In this document: in pieces, positions 47,713-55,159 of the stretch
How positions within the stretch are numbered: the first letter of the stretch is position 1
Layout: every line of letters starts with the position of its first letter
NCBI GenBank assembly: GCA_938042245.1
Contig: CALIRO010000078.1
Span: forward strand, 1 to 55,159
Direction: 5' to 3'
Length of the DNA stretch: 55,159 nt
Source of the DNA: an uncultured Thermoguttaceae bacterium
GTDB lineage: Bacteria > Planctomycetota > Planctomycetia > Pirellulales > Thermoguttaceae
Translations under genes and position numbers: made by a program
The notes under the pieces: model-generated
Told to the model about the DNA's origin: nothing
Database searches by the model: none
The model's input: the letters and a program-made list of their open reading frames with translations, nothing else

Positions 47713-49077
47713 TTAGTACTCTCGGTCTTTGAGGATGCCTGGTTGGGGCACAGGGTAGCGGCCGTCTTTATCGGCCTGAATCGGAGCCGGGCTATCCATG
47801 CTGAGTTTATCCACATCGGGGGCAAACTCATGCGGGCAATTGAGCATCTGATCATAGGTAATAATTTGTCCTGTATGAGCGGCCATTCGGCCCATACTCG
47901 TAACAAGGCTAGCAATAGCGCCTCGTTCCGCCTCGTTGTACGGCTTGTCTTGCCGAATGGCATCTACTAGATCGTCGAACTCCAACTGATAGGGGTTCGG
48001 TTCCGGCTGCGGGAAGGCCCAGATGAGTTTGTCTTGGGCGAAATCTTGGTCGCGGAAGGTGCGTACCCGGCCCGGGGTATGGGCAGAGGTGGAAATGATC
48101 GCCGTCCCCTTGGTTCCATGGGCATAACTGGCAAACTCGTTATGGCAGCCGGGCATCTGCCGACCGTAGTAAAATAGTTTCGTGCCGTCCGGATAGGTAT
48201 ATTCCACGGCGTAGGTGTCGAAGTTTTGATCGACGTTGTTGCCGCGGTAATGGCGACCACCAACGGCCTGGGCCTTGATGGGCCAGGCATCCTTCATCCA
48301 GGAACATTCGTCGATCTGATGGATGTAAAAATCGCTATAGACGCCGCCGCTTGCCCACAGAAAACTATGGAACCGACGGACTTGATAAAGCAGTTCGCTC
48401 ATCTCCGGAGGTTTCGGGCCGGTCATGCCTCCGCCCGAACCCATCCGGTAGGCTCGCAGGGCGATGATCGGACCGATTTCACCGTCTCGAATCCGTTTGT
48501 ACAGTTCTTGTCGGCCCCGGCAATGGCGGACCATCAAACCAACAGCTACTTTGAGATTTTTGGCCGACGCCTTTTGGGCTAGTTCCAGCATTTTCCGGGT
48601 GGTAGGGCCATCGACGGTAACCGGCTTTTCCATAAAGACATGGATGCCTTTTTCGATGGCATAGGCAAAATGGACCCAACGGAACGCCGGCGGCGTGGCA
48701 AAAATGGCCAAATCCCCCGGGCGCAGGCAATCCATCGCCTTCTTATAGCCGTCGAAGCCGACAAACTGCCGCTCCGGCGGCGCATCTACCTGCTTGTCGA
48801 ACCGGCCTTTGAGGTTTTTGTAGCTGCTTTGGAGCCGATCCTCGAACACGTCGGCCATGGCCACCAGCTTGATCGGGCCGTTTTTTACCGACAGCGCATT
48901 GGCCGCCGCTCCCGTGCCCCGTCCCCCACAGCCAATCAACGCCACCTGAATCAAATGGCTTTCCCCCGCATGGACATGAGGAATCCTCTGCCCAGCTAAA
49001 GCGGAACCCGCCGCAATCGCTCCGGCAGTCTGCAAAAACTCTCGACGGCTCCTGGAAAACCTTCTGTTGCTCTGCAT
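47713..49077 (-). CDS. Tat-exported Gfo/Idh/MocA oxidoreductase
   Basis: A 454-residue oxidoreductase with a twin-arginine leader: SRSRREFLQTAGAIAAGSAL, then LAGQ. The Rossmann motif is IQVALIGCGGRGTGAAANAL; the lysine motif is VFMEKPVTVDGP. The C-terminal domain includes SGGVYSDFYIHQIDECSWMK and GTKGTAIISTSAHTPGR. It is similar in plan to the 37249 enzyme but in a different subgroup by motif. The substrate is unknown, probably a periplasmic sugar derivative. ATG 49077 follows CAGGAG by 9 nt. It has its own candidate promoter (49205) and terminator (47580), so it is likely transcribed alone. Confidence 0.9.
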   Translation of the reverse strand: MQSNRRFSRSRREFLQTAGAIAAGSALAGQRIPHVHAGESHLIQVALIGCGGRGTGAAANALSVKNGPIKLVAMADVFEDRLQSSYKNLKGRFDKQVDAPPERQFVGFDGYKKAMDCLRPGDLAIFATPPAFRWVHFAYAIEKGIHVFMEKPVTVDGPTTRKMLELAQKASAKNLKVAVGLMVRHCRGRQELYKRIRDGEIGPIIALRAYRMGSGGGMTGPKPPEMSELLYQVRRFHSFLWASGGVYSDFYIHQIDECSWMKDAWPIKAQAVGGRHYRGNNVDQNFDTYAVEYTYPDGTKLFYYGRQMPGCHNEFASYAHGTKGTAIISTSAHTPGRVRTFRDQDFAQDKLIWAFPQPEPNPYQLEFDDLVDAIRQDKPYNEAERGAIASLVTSMGRMAAHTGQIITYDQMLNCPHEFAPDVDKLSMDSPAPIQADKDGRYPVPQPGILKDREY

Positions 49078-49204
49078 CGTACTGCACTCCTGTAGAAAAC
49101 AAGGAATCAAACAGTCTGTCTCGGAGGGATGGGGGACCAAAGGAAGCGGACCTGGAAGGAAAGGACTTTGTCGCCCCTTTGGCCCGGCTGGTCGATATTG
49201 GCCT

Positions 49205-49232
49205 ATTGTGTCTTCGATTCCCCGTTTGTCAA
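49205..49232 (-). promoter_or_regulatory. Candidate sigma-70 promoter of the 47713 gene
   Basis: Minus strand: TTGACA (49232-49227), 16 nt, CACAAT (49210-49205). The leader to ATG 49077 would be about 120 nt. Confidence 0.5.
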
Positions 49233-49810
49233 GTAGAAAGCAATGCCTTTCGGTGGCTATTTGGGAAAAACTACAGCGCTTCCTCCCCGACAGCGGACAC
49301 CTGAGCTTCCCTGGCTACGACCAGATGGCCCAGAAGAACAGGCTTAGGACTGCCCATGGGGAGACAATCGGAACCGGCACTAGCATAACTCTTGCCTATT
49401 TTCATAACTCCTCTTGGTTTCGGTAGTTCCATAGAATCTCGCATTTCGCTTTATATGACGTCACTCCAAGGGTTACAATGGGTTAGGGCGTTGCCTCTGC
49501 TGGGCGGCCTTCCGATTGACAAAATTCCAGCTAAGCCACCAAGACCAAATCCAATTCCACCAAGCCGAGCAAACCGCTTAATTGGCTCCTACCAGCTATC
49601 ACAAGCGATCCACGACCCGACCGTAAAGAGAAAATCCCATAGATCGCCTTGTTCCGTGGTCCAAAAAGACTAAACCGATTTGGTATAGTCGCCATGGTGG
49701 AGCAACAAATCTTCTGGCCGTTTGACGGCAAAGCAGACGGATCGGCTTTGGGAGAGAACAACTGCGTGGGTTGGAAGGGCTTTGCCAAAAGATTCGTGGG
49801 GAGTCGGAGA
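49233..49810. other. Gene-free spacer downstream of glcF
   Basis: About 580 bp, no supported gene, repeat or clear terminator. Confidence 0.4.
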
Positions 49811-51184
49811 TCAGCAAATCTTGGGCAATGGTTGTTCTCGGTAGCTAAGATCTAAAAGGCTCATCGGGTGCATGACTAGCAGGGGCACCCGATGGTGTCG
49901 GACTTCTCGCTGAATCTGCAACAAACAACCGGCGTTAGATGCTAGGACGATCTGTGCCCCAGTGGAGAGGATGTTTTGTAGTTTTCGGTCGCCCAGCCGA
50001 CCGGCCAGTTCCGGATGTTCCAAGTTGTACGTGCCGGCCGAGCCGCAGCAGATTTCACTTTCCGGCAAATCTTTGAGCACCAGACCGGGGATTTTCCGCA
50101 GCAGCCGCCGGGGGGCATCCACAATCTTTTGGGCATGGGCCAGGTGGCAGGCATCGTGATAGACGGCCAAAGCATCGATGCGACCGGTGGGCGAGACCAG
50201 ACCGAGTTTATCTAGAAATTCGTTTACATCTTGCACTTTGGCGGAAAATCGACGCCGGGCCTGTTGTTTGGTATCCTGCCAGTGCAGGCCGTATTCTTTC
50301 AGCATGGCGCCGCAACCGGCGTGGTTGACGATAATAGCGTCGATGTCTTCCAGGTCGAAGGCAGCTACGTTGGCGTCAGCCAATCGCCGCGCCCCTTCCG
50401 GATCGCCGTGGTGGTAGTGAATGGCCCCACAGCAGCCTTGACCAGGCGGGATCAAAATGTCGCACCCATTCTGTTGCAGCACCCGCAACGTGGCCCAATG
50501 CACGTCTCGGAACATCGCATCAGCCACACAGCCGACAAAAAAGGCCACCCTGGCCCGCCGGCGTCCTGCTGCAGGCAAAAACCGCGGCAAGCGAGGCCCT
50601 TGCCATACAGGCGGCGGCACCAGCCTGATCATCTGTCCCAATCGCCCAGGGATAAGCCCCCACAAACCCACCCGCTCCAAATACTCATACACCCCCAGTT
50701 TCTGCAACAGCCGCACCGGCCATATCGCCAACCGAAGCCGATCCGGATAGGGAAAAATCCGAAAGAGCACCAACTCCCGAAACCAATCCCACCCAAACAG
50801 CTTCCCCCCGCGACGATCCGACTGCTCTAGAGTAAGACGCACTGGCTCGATGAGCCGACCGTACCGAACCCCCGATGGACAGGCCGTCTCACAGGCCCGG
50901 CAATCCAGACACAACTGCCAATGCCGACGGACCTGTTCATCTAGGGGTAGTTGCCCTTCCCGGACTAAGCGCATCAGATAGATTCGCCCTCGGGGGCTAT
51001 CATTCTCGTTGCCTAGTTCCGTATAGGTAGGACAAGCGGCCGTGCACAGCCCACAATGCACACAGGCCTGGAGCACCTTCGGGTCGATCGAGGCAACTAC
51101 CCCCCGGCGGGCATTCCCTCCCGGTGGTCCGCCCCCCTGAGTAGTTCTGCCCTCAGCAGCTCCAAATGGGTTTTTTGGAAACAT
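49811..51184 (-). CDS. glcF: Glycolate oxidase iron-sulfur subunit GlcF
   Basis: A 457-residue electron-transfer subunit of glycolate (or D-lactate-type) dehydrogenase. Two 4Fe-4S motifs are present: CVHCGLCTAACP (Cys 41, 44, 47, 51) and CLDCRACETACP (Cys 92, 95, 98, 102). Two CCG domains follow, with GQGCCGAIHYHHGDPEGAR and ESEICCGSAGTYN, and YHDACHLAHAQ between them. The start is ATG 51184, 10 nt after the glcE stop, so translation is probably coupled. A TTG at 51208 inside glcE is the alternative. Confidence 0.93.
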   Translation of the reverse strand: MFPKNPFGAAEGRTTQGGGPPGGNARRGVVASIDPKVLQACVHCGLCTAACPTYTELGNENDSPRGRIYLMRLVREGQLPLDEQVRRHWQLCLDCRACETACPSGVRYGRLIEPVRLTLEQSDRRGGKLFGWDWFRELVLFRIFPYPDRLRLAIWPVRLLQKLGVYEYLERVGLWGLIPGRLGQMIRLVPPPVWQGPRLPRFLPAAGRRRARVAFFVGCVADAMFRDVHWATLRVLQQNGCDILIPPGQGCCGAIHYHHGDPEGARRLADANVAAFDLEDIDAIIVNHAGCGAMLKEYGLHWQDTKQQARRRFSAKVQDVNEFLDKLGLVSPTGRIDALAVYHDACHLAHAQKIVDAPRRLLRKIPGLVLKDLPESEICCGSAGTYNLEHPELAGRLGDRKLQNILSTGAQIVLASNAGCLLQIQREVRHHRVPLLVMHPMSLLDLSYREQPLPKIC

Positions 51185-51194
51185 ATACAAAAGT

Positions 51195-52508
51195 TTATTC
51201 CATCCCAAAACCGAGACGCCCCGGATTCAGAATTCCCTGCGGATCAAAACGCGCTTTGATGGCCTGCATCAAAGGATTCTCCGCAGGCGGATGCGTCCAA
51301 AGTTCCCAACGACTGAAAACCACCTCTGCCGGTGCTGCCAGTACCTGGGCATGTCCCCCCTGCGCCACTACGGAAGGAAAAATCAATTCCTGCAGCCAAC
51401 GCTTTGCCTGGATCCGACCCAGCGGAAAATACCCTACCAAGCTGCCATGGCCGGCATGGCCTAAGACCGAGACGGCCGGTTCCAGCTTCAACCAACGGAT
51501 CATCAGGGGCACCAGTTGGCTAGGCAGCAGGCTGGCCTGCACCACCAAAAATCGCTCCCGGGTTGCGGTGGACTCCCCTCGAGGCACCGGCAAACCATTG
51601 GCCAACTCCCCATCCGCAGGAGGCCAAACGGCAAATTCCACCAACCGACGCCACATCGCCTGGGCAACCAGTTCGCTCAACACCTGGCAATCTCCCACTC
51701 CTTGCTCCCGCCAGGCGGATTGGATCTGCTGAATCTGCCAGGCCACCTCTTTGGCCGATCCTTCCAGACCCACTAGCAGCCAAGCCTTCTGCCCCGGCCG
51801 GATCGCTCCCAATAGCGGATCCTCCGCCCAAGCAGGCCCCGCAGCTAATTGAATCGCTACAGGCAACAGACGGCCCTGCATCAATTGACCCAGCAAAACC
51901 TCGGCTTGCTCCCAATCCTTCAGCCCAGCTACTACAAAGGCCGTACTTTCCGGCGTCGGTTGGACCCGAAGCGTAACCTGACCGATCACCGCTAAGGTGC
52001 CCAGACTCCCTGCCAGCAATCGGCATAGGTTGTAACCGGCGGCGTTTTTCACCACTCGGGCCCCGGCCGAAAAGACCATCCCTTGGCCGTCCACCCCTTG
52101 GAGGGCCAAAACCGATTCACTCACCCCCCCGTAGGCGTAGCGGCGTGGCCCGTTCAGATTGCAAGCAACCACCCCGCCTACGGTAGCTTGGTGCGGCTGG
52201 GGCACATCCACCGGCCAACGCTGCCGATGCTGGGCCAATAGACCCTGAAGTTCCGCCACCGTTAAACCTGCTTGTACCGTGATGGTCAAATCCCGCTCCG
52301 GATAATCCACCACCCGACGTAGCTCCTGCAGACTCAGCCCCCAACCGGGCCTGCTGGGCCGACCCCCGTACCTCAGCGCTGTACCCCCACCAATCGGATA
52401 CACCGCCACCCCGCTGGAAGCAGCCCGATGCACTAGCTCGGCAAGCTCCTCCAGACTGGTAGGCTTCATCCGCTGCAATTCGGGAACCACCGAGGTATTT
52501 TCAGGCAC
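51195..52508 (-). CDS. glcE: Glycolate oxidase FAD-binding subunit GlcE-like
   Basis: A 437-residue FAD-binding protein of the vanillyl-alcohol-oxidase fold. VYPIGGGTALRYGGRPSRPG and VAELQGLLAQHRQRWPVDVP are the FAD-PP motif region, and GGVVACNLNGPRRYAYGG and FSAGARVVKNAAGYNLCRLL are GlcE/GlcD signatures. The C-terminus (RFDPQGILNPGRLGFGME) is family-typical. With GlcF it would oxidise glycolate to glyoxylate, which also needs GlcD; glcD is not in the window. The start is GTG 52508 without a clear ribosome site; ATG 52469 is possible. It is followed at once by glcF. Confidence 0.88.
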   Translation of the reverse strand: MPENTSVVPELQRMKPTSLEELAELVHRAASSGVAVYPIGGGTALRYGGRPSRPGWGLSLQELRRVVDYPERDLTITVQAGLTVAELQGLLAQHRQRWPVDVPQPHQATVGGVVACNLNGPRRYAYGGVSESVLALQGVDGQGMVFSAGARVVKNAAGYNLCRLLAGSLGTLAVIGQVTLRVQPTPESTAFVVAGLKDWEQAEVLLGQLMQGRLLPVAIQLAAGPAWAEDPLLGAIRPGQKAWLLVGLEGSAKEVAWQIQQIQSAWREQGVGDCQVLSELVAQAMWRRLVEFAVWPPADGELANGLPVPRGESTATRERFLVVQASLLPSQLVPLMIRWLKLEPAVSVLGHAGHGSLVGYFPLGRIQAKRWLQELIFPSVVAQGGHAQVLAAPAEVVFSRWELWTHPPAENPLMQAIKARFDPQGILNPGRLGFGME

Positions 52509-52684
52509 GGCGATGACAATAGGTGAACTGCTTTCTAGAAAACCAACGCTCTAACCTTCTTAGTCCCCTGGATCAGCCTGATAGGCAAGCTCCCTGCCTC
52601 CTCTGCTTCCCTCACCACCCCAGGATGGGTAAACCCGCACCCTTTAGGGTTTGTTGGCAGAGGCCAACCATCCGGCAATCTATT

Positions 52685-53032
52685 TTACTCGGAAACCGAC
52701 TCAGTTTGCTGGTGGGAAGCGCCCGTCAACCGGCCGATCTCTTGGGCCGGAAGCACAAAAATCTTCCCGTCCCCTTGCCGACCCGTCCGAGCCGTCCGCA
52801 CAATCGTCCGGATCACCTTTTCTACCTCTTGATCCTCAACCCATAAGGTGATCATCACCTTAGACAAAAAAGCGGCTGCATACTCACTGCCTCGGTACTC
52901 GTCCAAATAACTCTTCTGCCGTCCGTAGCCCTTCACCTCCCGCACACTCAGCGCTTCCCAGCACACCTCGGCAAGGGCTTTGAGCACTTTTTCAGCCATA
53001 AAGGGCTGCACAATAGCAATGATCTGTTTCAT
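52685..53032 (-). CDS. PII-family nitrogen regulatory protein
   Basis: A 115-residue PII signal protein (GlnB/GlnK family), a trimer that binds ATP/ADP and 2-oxoglutarate and controls nitrogen enzymes or transporters. The T-loop is VKGYGRQKSYLDEYRGSEYA with Tyr 51, the uridylylation site in proteobacterial homologues, in place. TARTGRQGDGKIFVLPAQE is the B/C-loop signature. The tail (ASHQQTESVSE) is slightly long. The start is ATG 53032; the longer TTG form has no conserved leader. No amtB or glnA is adjacent, so a choice between GlnB and GlnK is not possible. Confidence 0.9.
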   Translation of the reverse strand: MKQIIAIVQPFMAEKVLKALAEVCWEALSVREVKGYGRQKSYLDEYRGSEYAAAFLSKVMITLWVEDQEVEKVIRTIVRTARTGRQGDGKIFVLPAQEIGRLTGASHQQTESVSE

Positions 53033-53247
53033 GCGGTCCCTGCCGAAAGGGAAAGTATGGAATTGGGAGAGCAAACCGATATGGGCAGATCGATACTTCC
53101 TTGCCCTCCGGAAAGGCGATTCACCTACACTATCACCCCTCCGGGAGCTCAGGAAATGTTTTTAGAATTCCACCAACCTGGGGTTGGCCAAACTCCCTCT
53201 CTTATATAGGATAATACCCGAACCCTCCTTATGCAAAGGAGAGAAGT

Positions 53248-54420
53248 ATGGGAATCAACGCTGTAGAAGGTTTAGAGCCGAGGGGTTCCGATGGCCTTTC
53301 CGCTCAGCAAAAGCGATGTGGGGTTTGGAAAGATCTATTGCACCGGCATCGTTGGTTAGGTTTTGTGTTACCTTTTGGGGTCTATATGGCGGTAGGAGCG
53401 TTGGAGCCGATCCGACCTCCCCTAAAGCCCAAACCCCATCCGATGCCGGACCAACTTCCTGCGGCCGAACAGGTTCTGGAACCTGCGCTGAACCAGCAAA
53501 ACCCCTCCGCTGACTCTGCCCAGCTGACCGAAAAAGGCTCCCTCCAGGCCGCTCCGGCCGATTCCCCCTCGAATGCGCCGGCCGAGAAACTGCCCCCTGC
53601 TAAGCAATCCCCCCCGCTTCAATCCGAACGGACCAATCGGAAACCAAATCCTCCCCCTGGAGAACACCTCTTGGACAATCCCTCCGGGTTGGTTTCTGAC
53701 GCCGGCCACCCAGAAGCACCTCCTGCGAGCAAAGAAAACCAGGCGGTTTTGTCGGCATCCCCTCCACAAGCCGAGCCGCTCCCAGAAGCCAATTGCGCCG
53801 GCATCCCCTACTCCGCCTATCCAGCCGTCTATGCCCTGAAAATCCTCCTTACTTGTGTGGCCATTGGGTTGGTTTGGCCGGTCTGGCGGCAGTTTCCCCT
53901 CCGGGTAAGCCTCCTGGCAGTGCTGGTGGGCATGGGAGGATGGATCATCTGGCTAGGTTTTGGCGGCCTCGATTTGGAGCGGAAATGGCTCGAACCGATC
54001 GGCTTAGGAGGCTTCCTAGATCTGGGCGCCCGCAGCGGCATTAATCCCTTTCGCACCTTTCTCCACCAGCCCGCCTGGATGCTCTGGGGATTCATAGCTC
54101 TGCGACTGTTTGGAATGGTGGTAGTGGTGGCGCTGGTGGAGGAGTTTTTCTTGCGCGGTTTTTTAATGCGGTATGTCCAGCAGGCGGATTGGTGGCAGGC
54201 GCCGGTCGGCAGCCTGAGCTTGACTGCCCTGATCGCCTGTGTGGTGTACGCCGTCTTAAGCCATCCGGCAGAACTTTTCGCCGCCAGCCTATGGTTTCTG
54301 TTTGTTACCCTGTTGGCCTACAAGACTAAAAACATCTGGGATTGCGTACTAGCCCATGCCACCACCAACGCCCTCTTGGGCGCCTACATCCTCCTTTTGG
54401 CCGAGTGGAAGTATTGGTAG
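53248..54420 (+). CDS. CAAX-protease-like (CPBP) membrane protein
   Basis: A 390-residue membrane protein. The C-terminal 200 residues match the CPBP glutamic intramembrane protease family, close to the CAAX-protease-related type (TIGR03008) associated with exosortase/PEP-CTERM systems. VEEFFLRGFLMRYVQ has the catalytic Glu-Glu and Arg, SHPAELFAASLWF has the His motif, and LAHATTNALLGAYI closes the site. One span near residues 30-50 is followed by a long Pro/Ala-rich segment (about 55-190) before the membrane core, which is unusual. No exosortase or PEP-CTERM gene is in the window. ATG 53248 follows AAAGGAGAG. Confidence 0.85.
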   Translation: MGINAVEGLEPRGSDGLSAQQKRCGVWKDLLHRHRWLGFVLPFGVYMAVGALEPIRPPLKPKPHPMPDQLPAAEQVLEPALNQQNPSADSAQLTEKGSLQAAPADSPSNAPAEKLPPAKQSPPLQSERTNRKPNPPPGEHLLDNPSGLVSDAGHPEAPPASKENQAVLSASPPQAEPLPEANCAGIPYSAYPAVYALKILLTCVAIGLVWPVWRQFPLRVSLLAVLVGMGGWIIWLGFGGLDLERKWLEPIGLGGFLDLGARSGINPFRTFLHQPAWMLWGFIALRLFGMVVVVALVEEFFLRGFLMRYVQQADWWQAPVGSLSLTALIACVVYAVLSHPAELFAASLWFLFVTLLAYKTKNIWDCVLAHATTNALLGAYILLLAEWKYW

Positions 54421-54476
54421 GAGACGTTCGGCCAGTTGAAGAGGACGATGCCCCTGGAAGGCCCGTTGTCCCGCAT

Positions 54477-54577
54477 CCCCCTCACCCTAACCCTCTCCCA
54501 CCAGGGGAGAGGGAATTCTATCGAGTTGTTCGGTGTCATCCCCTCTCCCCTGGTGGGAGAGGGTTGGGGTGAGGGGG
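54477..54577. repeat. 37-bp inverted repeat (large hairpin)
   Basis: Arms at 54477-54513 and 54541-54577 match at 36 of 37 positions around a 27-nt loop. The unit CCCTCACCCTAACCCTCTCC is a dispersed repeat known from many bacterial genomes. It lies about 55 bp after the CPBP gene and may end its transcript. Confidence 0.9.
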
Positions 54578-54715
54578 CCTACTTGCTGATCTGAGTTAGA
54601 TACAGTCTTGTGCGCACGCGCAGTGGATTCGTCGATCTTTTCAGCCATCGGGCTTGGCCTACCTCTCTATTTGCTCGTCCCTATGACCATAGCGGGCCAG
54701 GCTTGGAGGTGAAAG

Positions 54716-55159
54716 ATGCACGAGACACGGACAATTGCGGAATGGGCCATCGGATTGAAACTCTCGGAGATTCCGGAGGATGTGAAAGCCCATGCTCGGC
54801 GTTTTATTCTGGATAATTTCGGCTGCCAAGTCGCCGGCGCGACATTGCCGTGGAGCGAGGATTACCACCGGGTGAGTACGCGTACCCGATCCGGCAAGGG
54901 AGCGACCGTGGCTTATTATGGCGATCAACTAGCCCCGGATGACGCAGCTTTCCTGAACAGCGCCTTCAACCATGCGAATGAAACAGATGACACGCATTTG
55001 AAGAGCCCGACTCATCCTGGCGGCATTGCGGTTCCGGCGGCGCTCGCCATGGCGGAATACACGCAAGGCGACGGCGAGAAGTTATTGCTGGCGGTCATCG
55101 CTGCCTACGAAGTGCAAATTCGACTTTCATGGGCGTGTTCGCCGCATCTCATCTACAAG
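54716..55159 (+). CDS. MmgE/PrpD family protein (cut by window edge)
   Basis: The first 148 codons of a gene that runs past the window. FILDNFGCQVAGATLP, then NSAFNHANETDDTHLKSPTH, PGGIAVPAALAMAEYTQGDG and VIAAYEVQIRLSWACSPHL are the N-terminal signatures of the MmgE/PrpD family, which includes 2-methylcitrate dehydratase and cis-aconitate decarboxylase. The exact reaction cannot be told from the N-terminus. ATG 54716 follows GGAGGTG. Its codon use, with frequent GCG and AAG, looks somewhat unlike the neighbours, a weak hint of transfer. Confidence 0.85.
   Translation, partial: MHETRTIAEWAIGLKLSEIPEDVKAHARRFILDNFGCQVAGATLPWSEDYHRVSTRTRSGKGATVAYYGDQLAPDDAAFLNSAFNHANETDDTHLKSPTHPGGIAVPAALAMAEYTQGDGEKLLLAVIAAYEVQIRLSWACSPHLIYK

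Noticed and set aside
47805..47818. Exact TTATCCACA DnaA box
   Set aside because: A single copy inside the coding region of an oxidoreductase, far from dnaA and not clustered.

Overview
The window looks like chromosomal DNA from a planctomycete, most likely Pirellulales and possibly close to the thermophilic Thermogutta group; the genus is a guess. The evidence is a DUF1559 pseudopilin-like protein, a DUF1573 protein, three Gfo/Idh/MocA oxidoreductases (two with twin-arginine leaders), an HzsA-related cytochrome, a primary sigma factor with a long acidic N-terminus, and loosely packed genes. I see no rRNA, tRNA, CRISPR array, prophage or transposase gene.

Layout. 1-6900: an HzsA-related dihaem protein and the primary sigma factor RpoD, both on the minus strand, in repeat-rich spacers. 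6985-13200: a zinc-ribbon membrane protein, a TauE/SafE transporter, a small HTH regulator with a near-consensus promoter, RsmE, an ExeA-type ATPase and GlgC. 14550-19900: a secreted Pro-rich protein, a TolC-like lipoprotein overlapping a WYL regulator, and an exported protein of unknown function. 20561-23328: a translation cluster rpmE-prfA-prmC. 23330-29600: a repeat-rich spacer, a DUF1559 gene with a 23-bp tandem duplication at its start, a Gfo/Idh/MocA enzyme, NagA and a small helical-repeat protein. 30072-36224: a GNAT protein, DnaA, a second HTH protein and a DUF1573 protein. 37249-49077: two Tat-exported Gfo/Idh/MocA enzymes flank GlpK, an exported Pcm with an extra C-terminal domain, a B12/radical-SAM protein and MutS. 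49811-55159: GlcF and GlcE, a PII protein, a CAAX-protease-like membrane protein, a 37-bp inverted repeat, and the start of an MmgE/PrpD gene that runs off the end.

The most notable finding is a set of small non-coding repeats. Family 1 is a 188-bp MITE with about 18-bp terminal inverted repeats and 4-bp target duplications. It has five copies, one of which supplies the last four codons and the stop of mutS. Family 2 is about 160 bp, with ends based on TAACATCTCAGCCGAATG and TA at both tips, and it tends to sit just after gene ends. A third type is an A-rich run based on AAAATAGATA, found in three spacers, with a related run lying in frame inside nagA.

The genes mix housekeeping functions (sigma, DnaA, MutS, RF1, PrmC, L31, RsmE) with carbon metabolism (GlgC, NagA, GlpK, GlcEF, sugar oxidoreductases). 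Apart from rpmE-prfA-prmC, tolC-WYL and glcE-glcF they do not form obvious operons.
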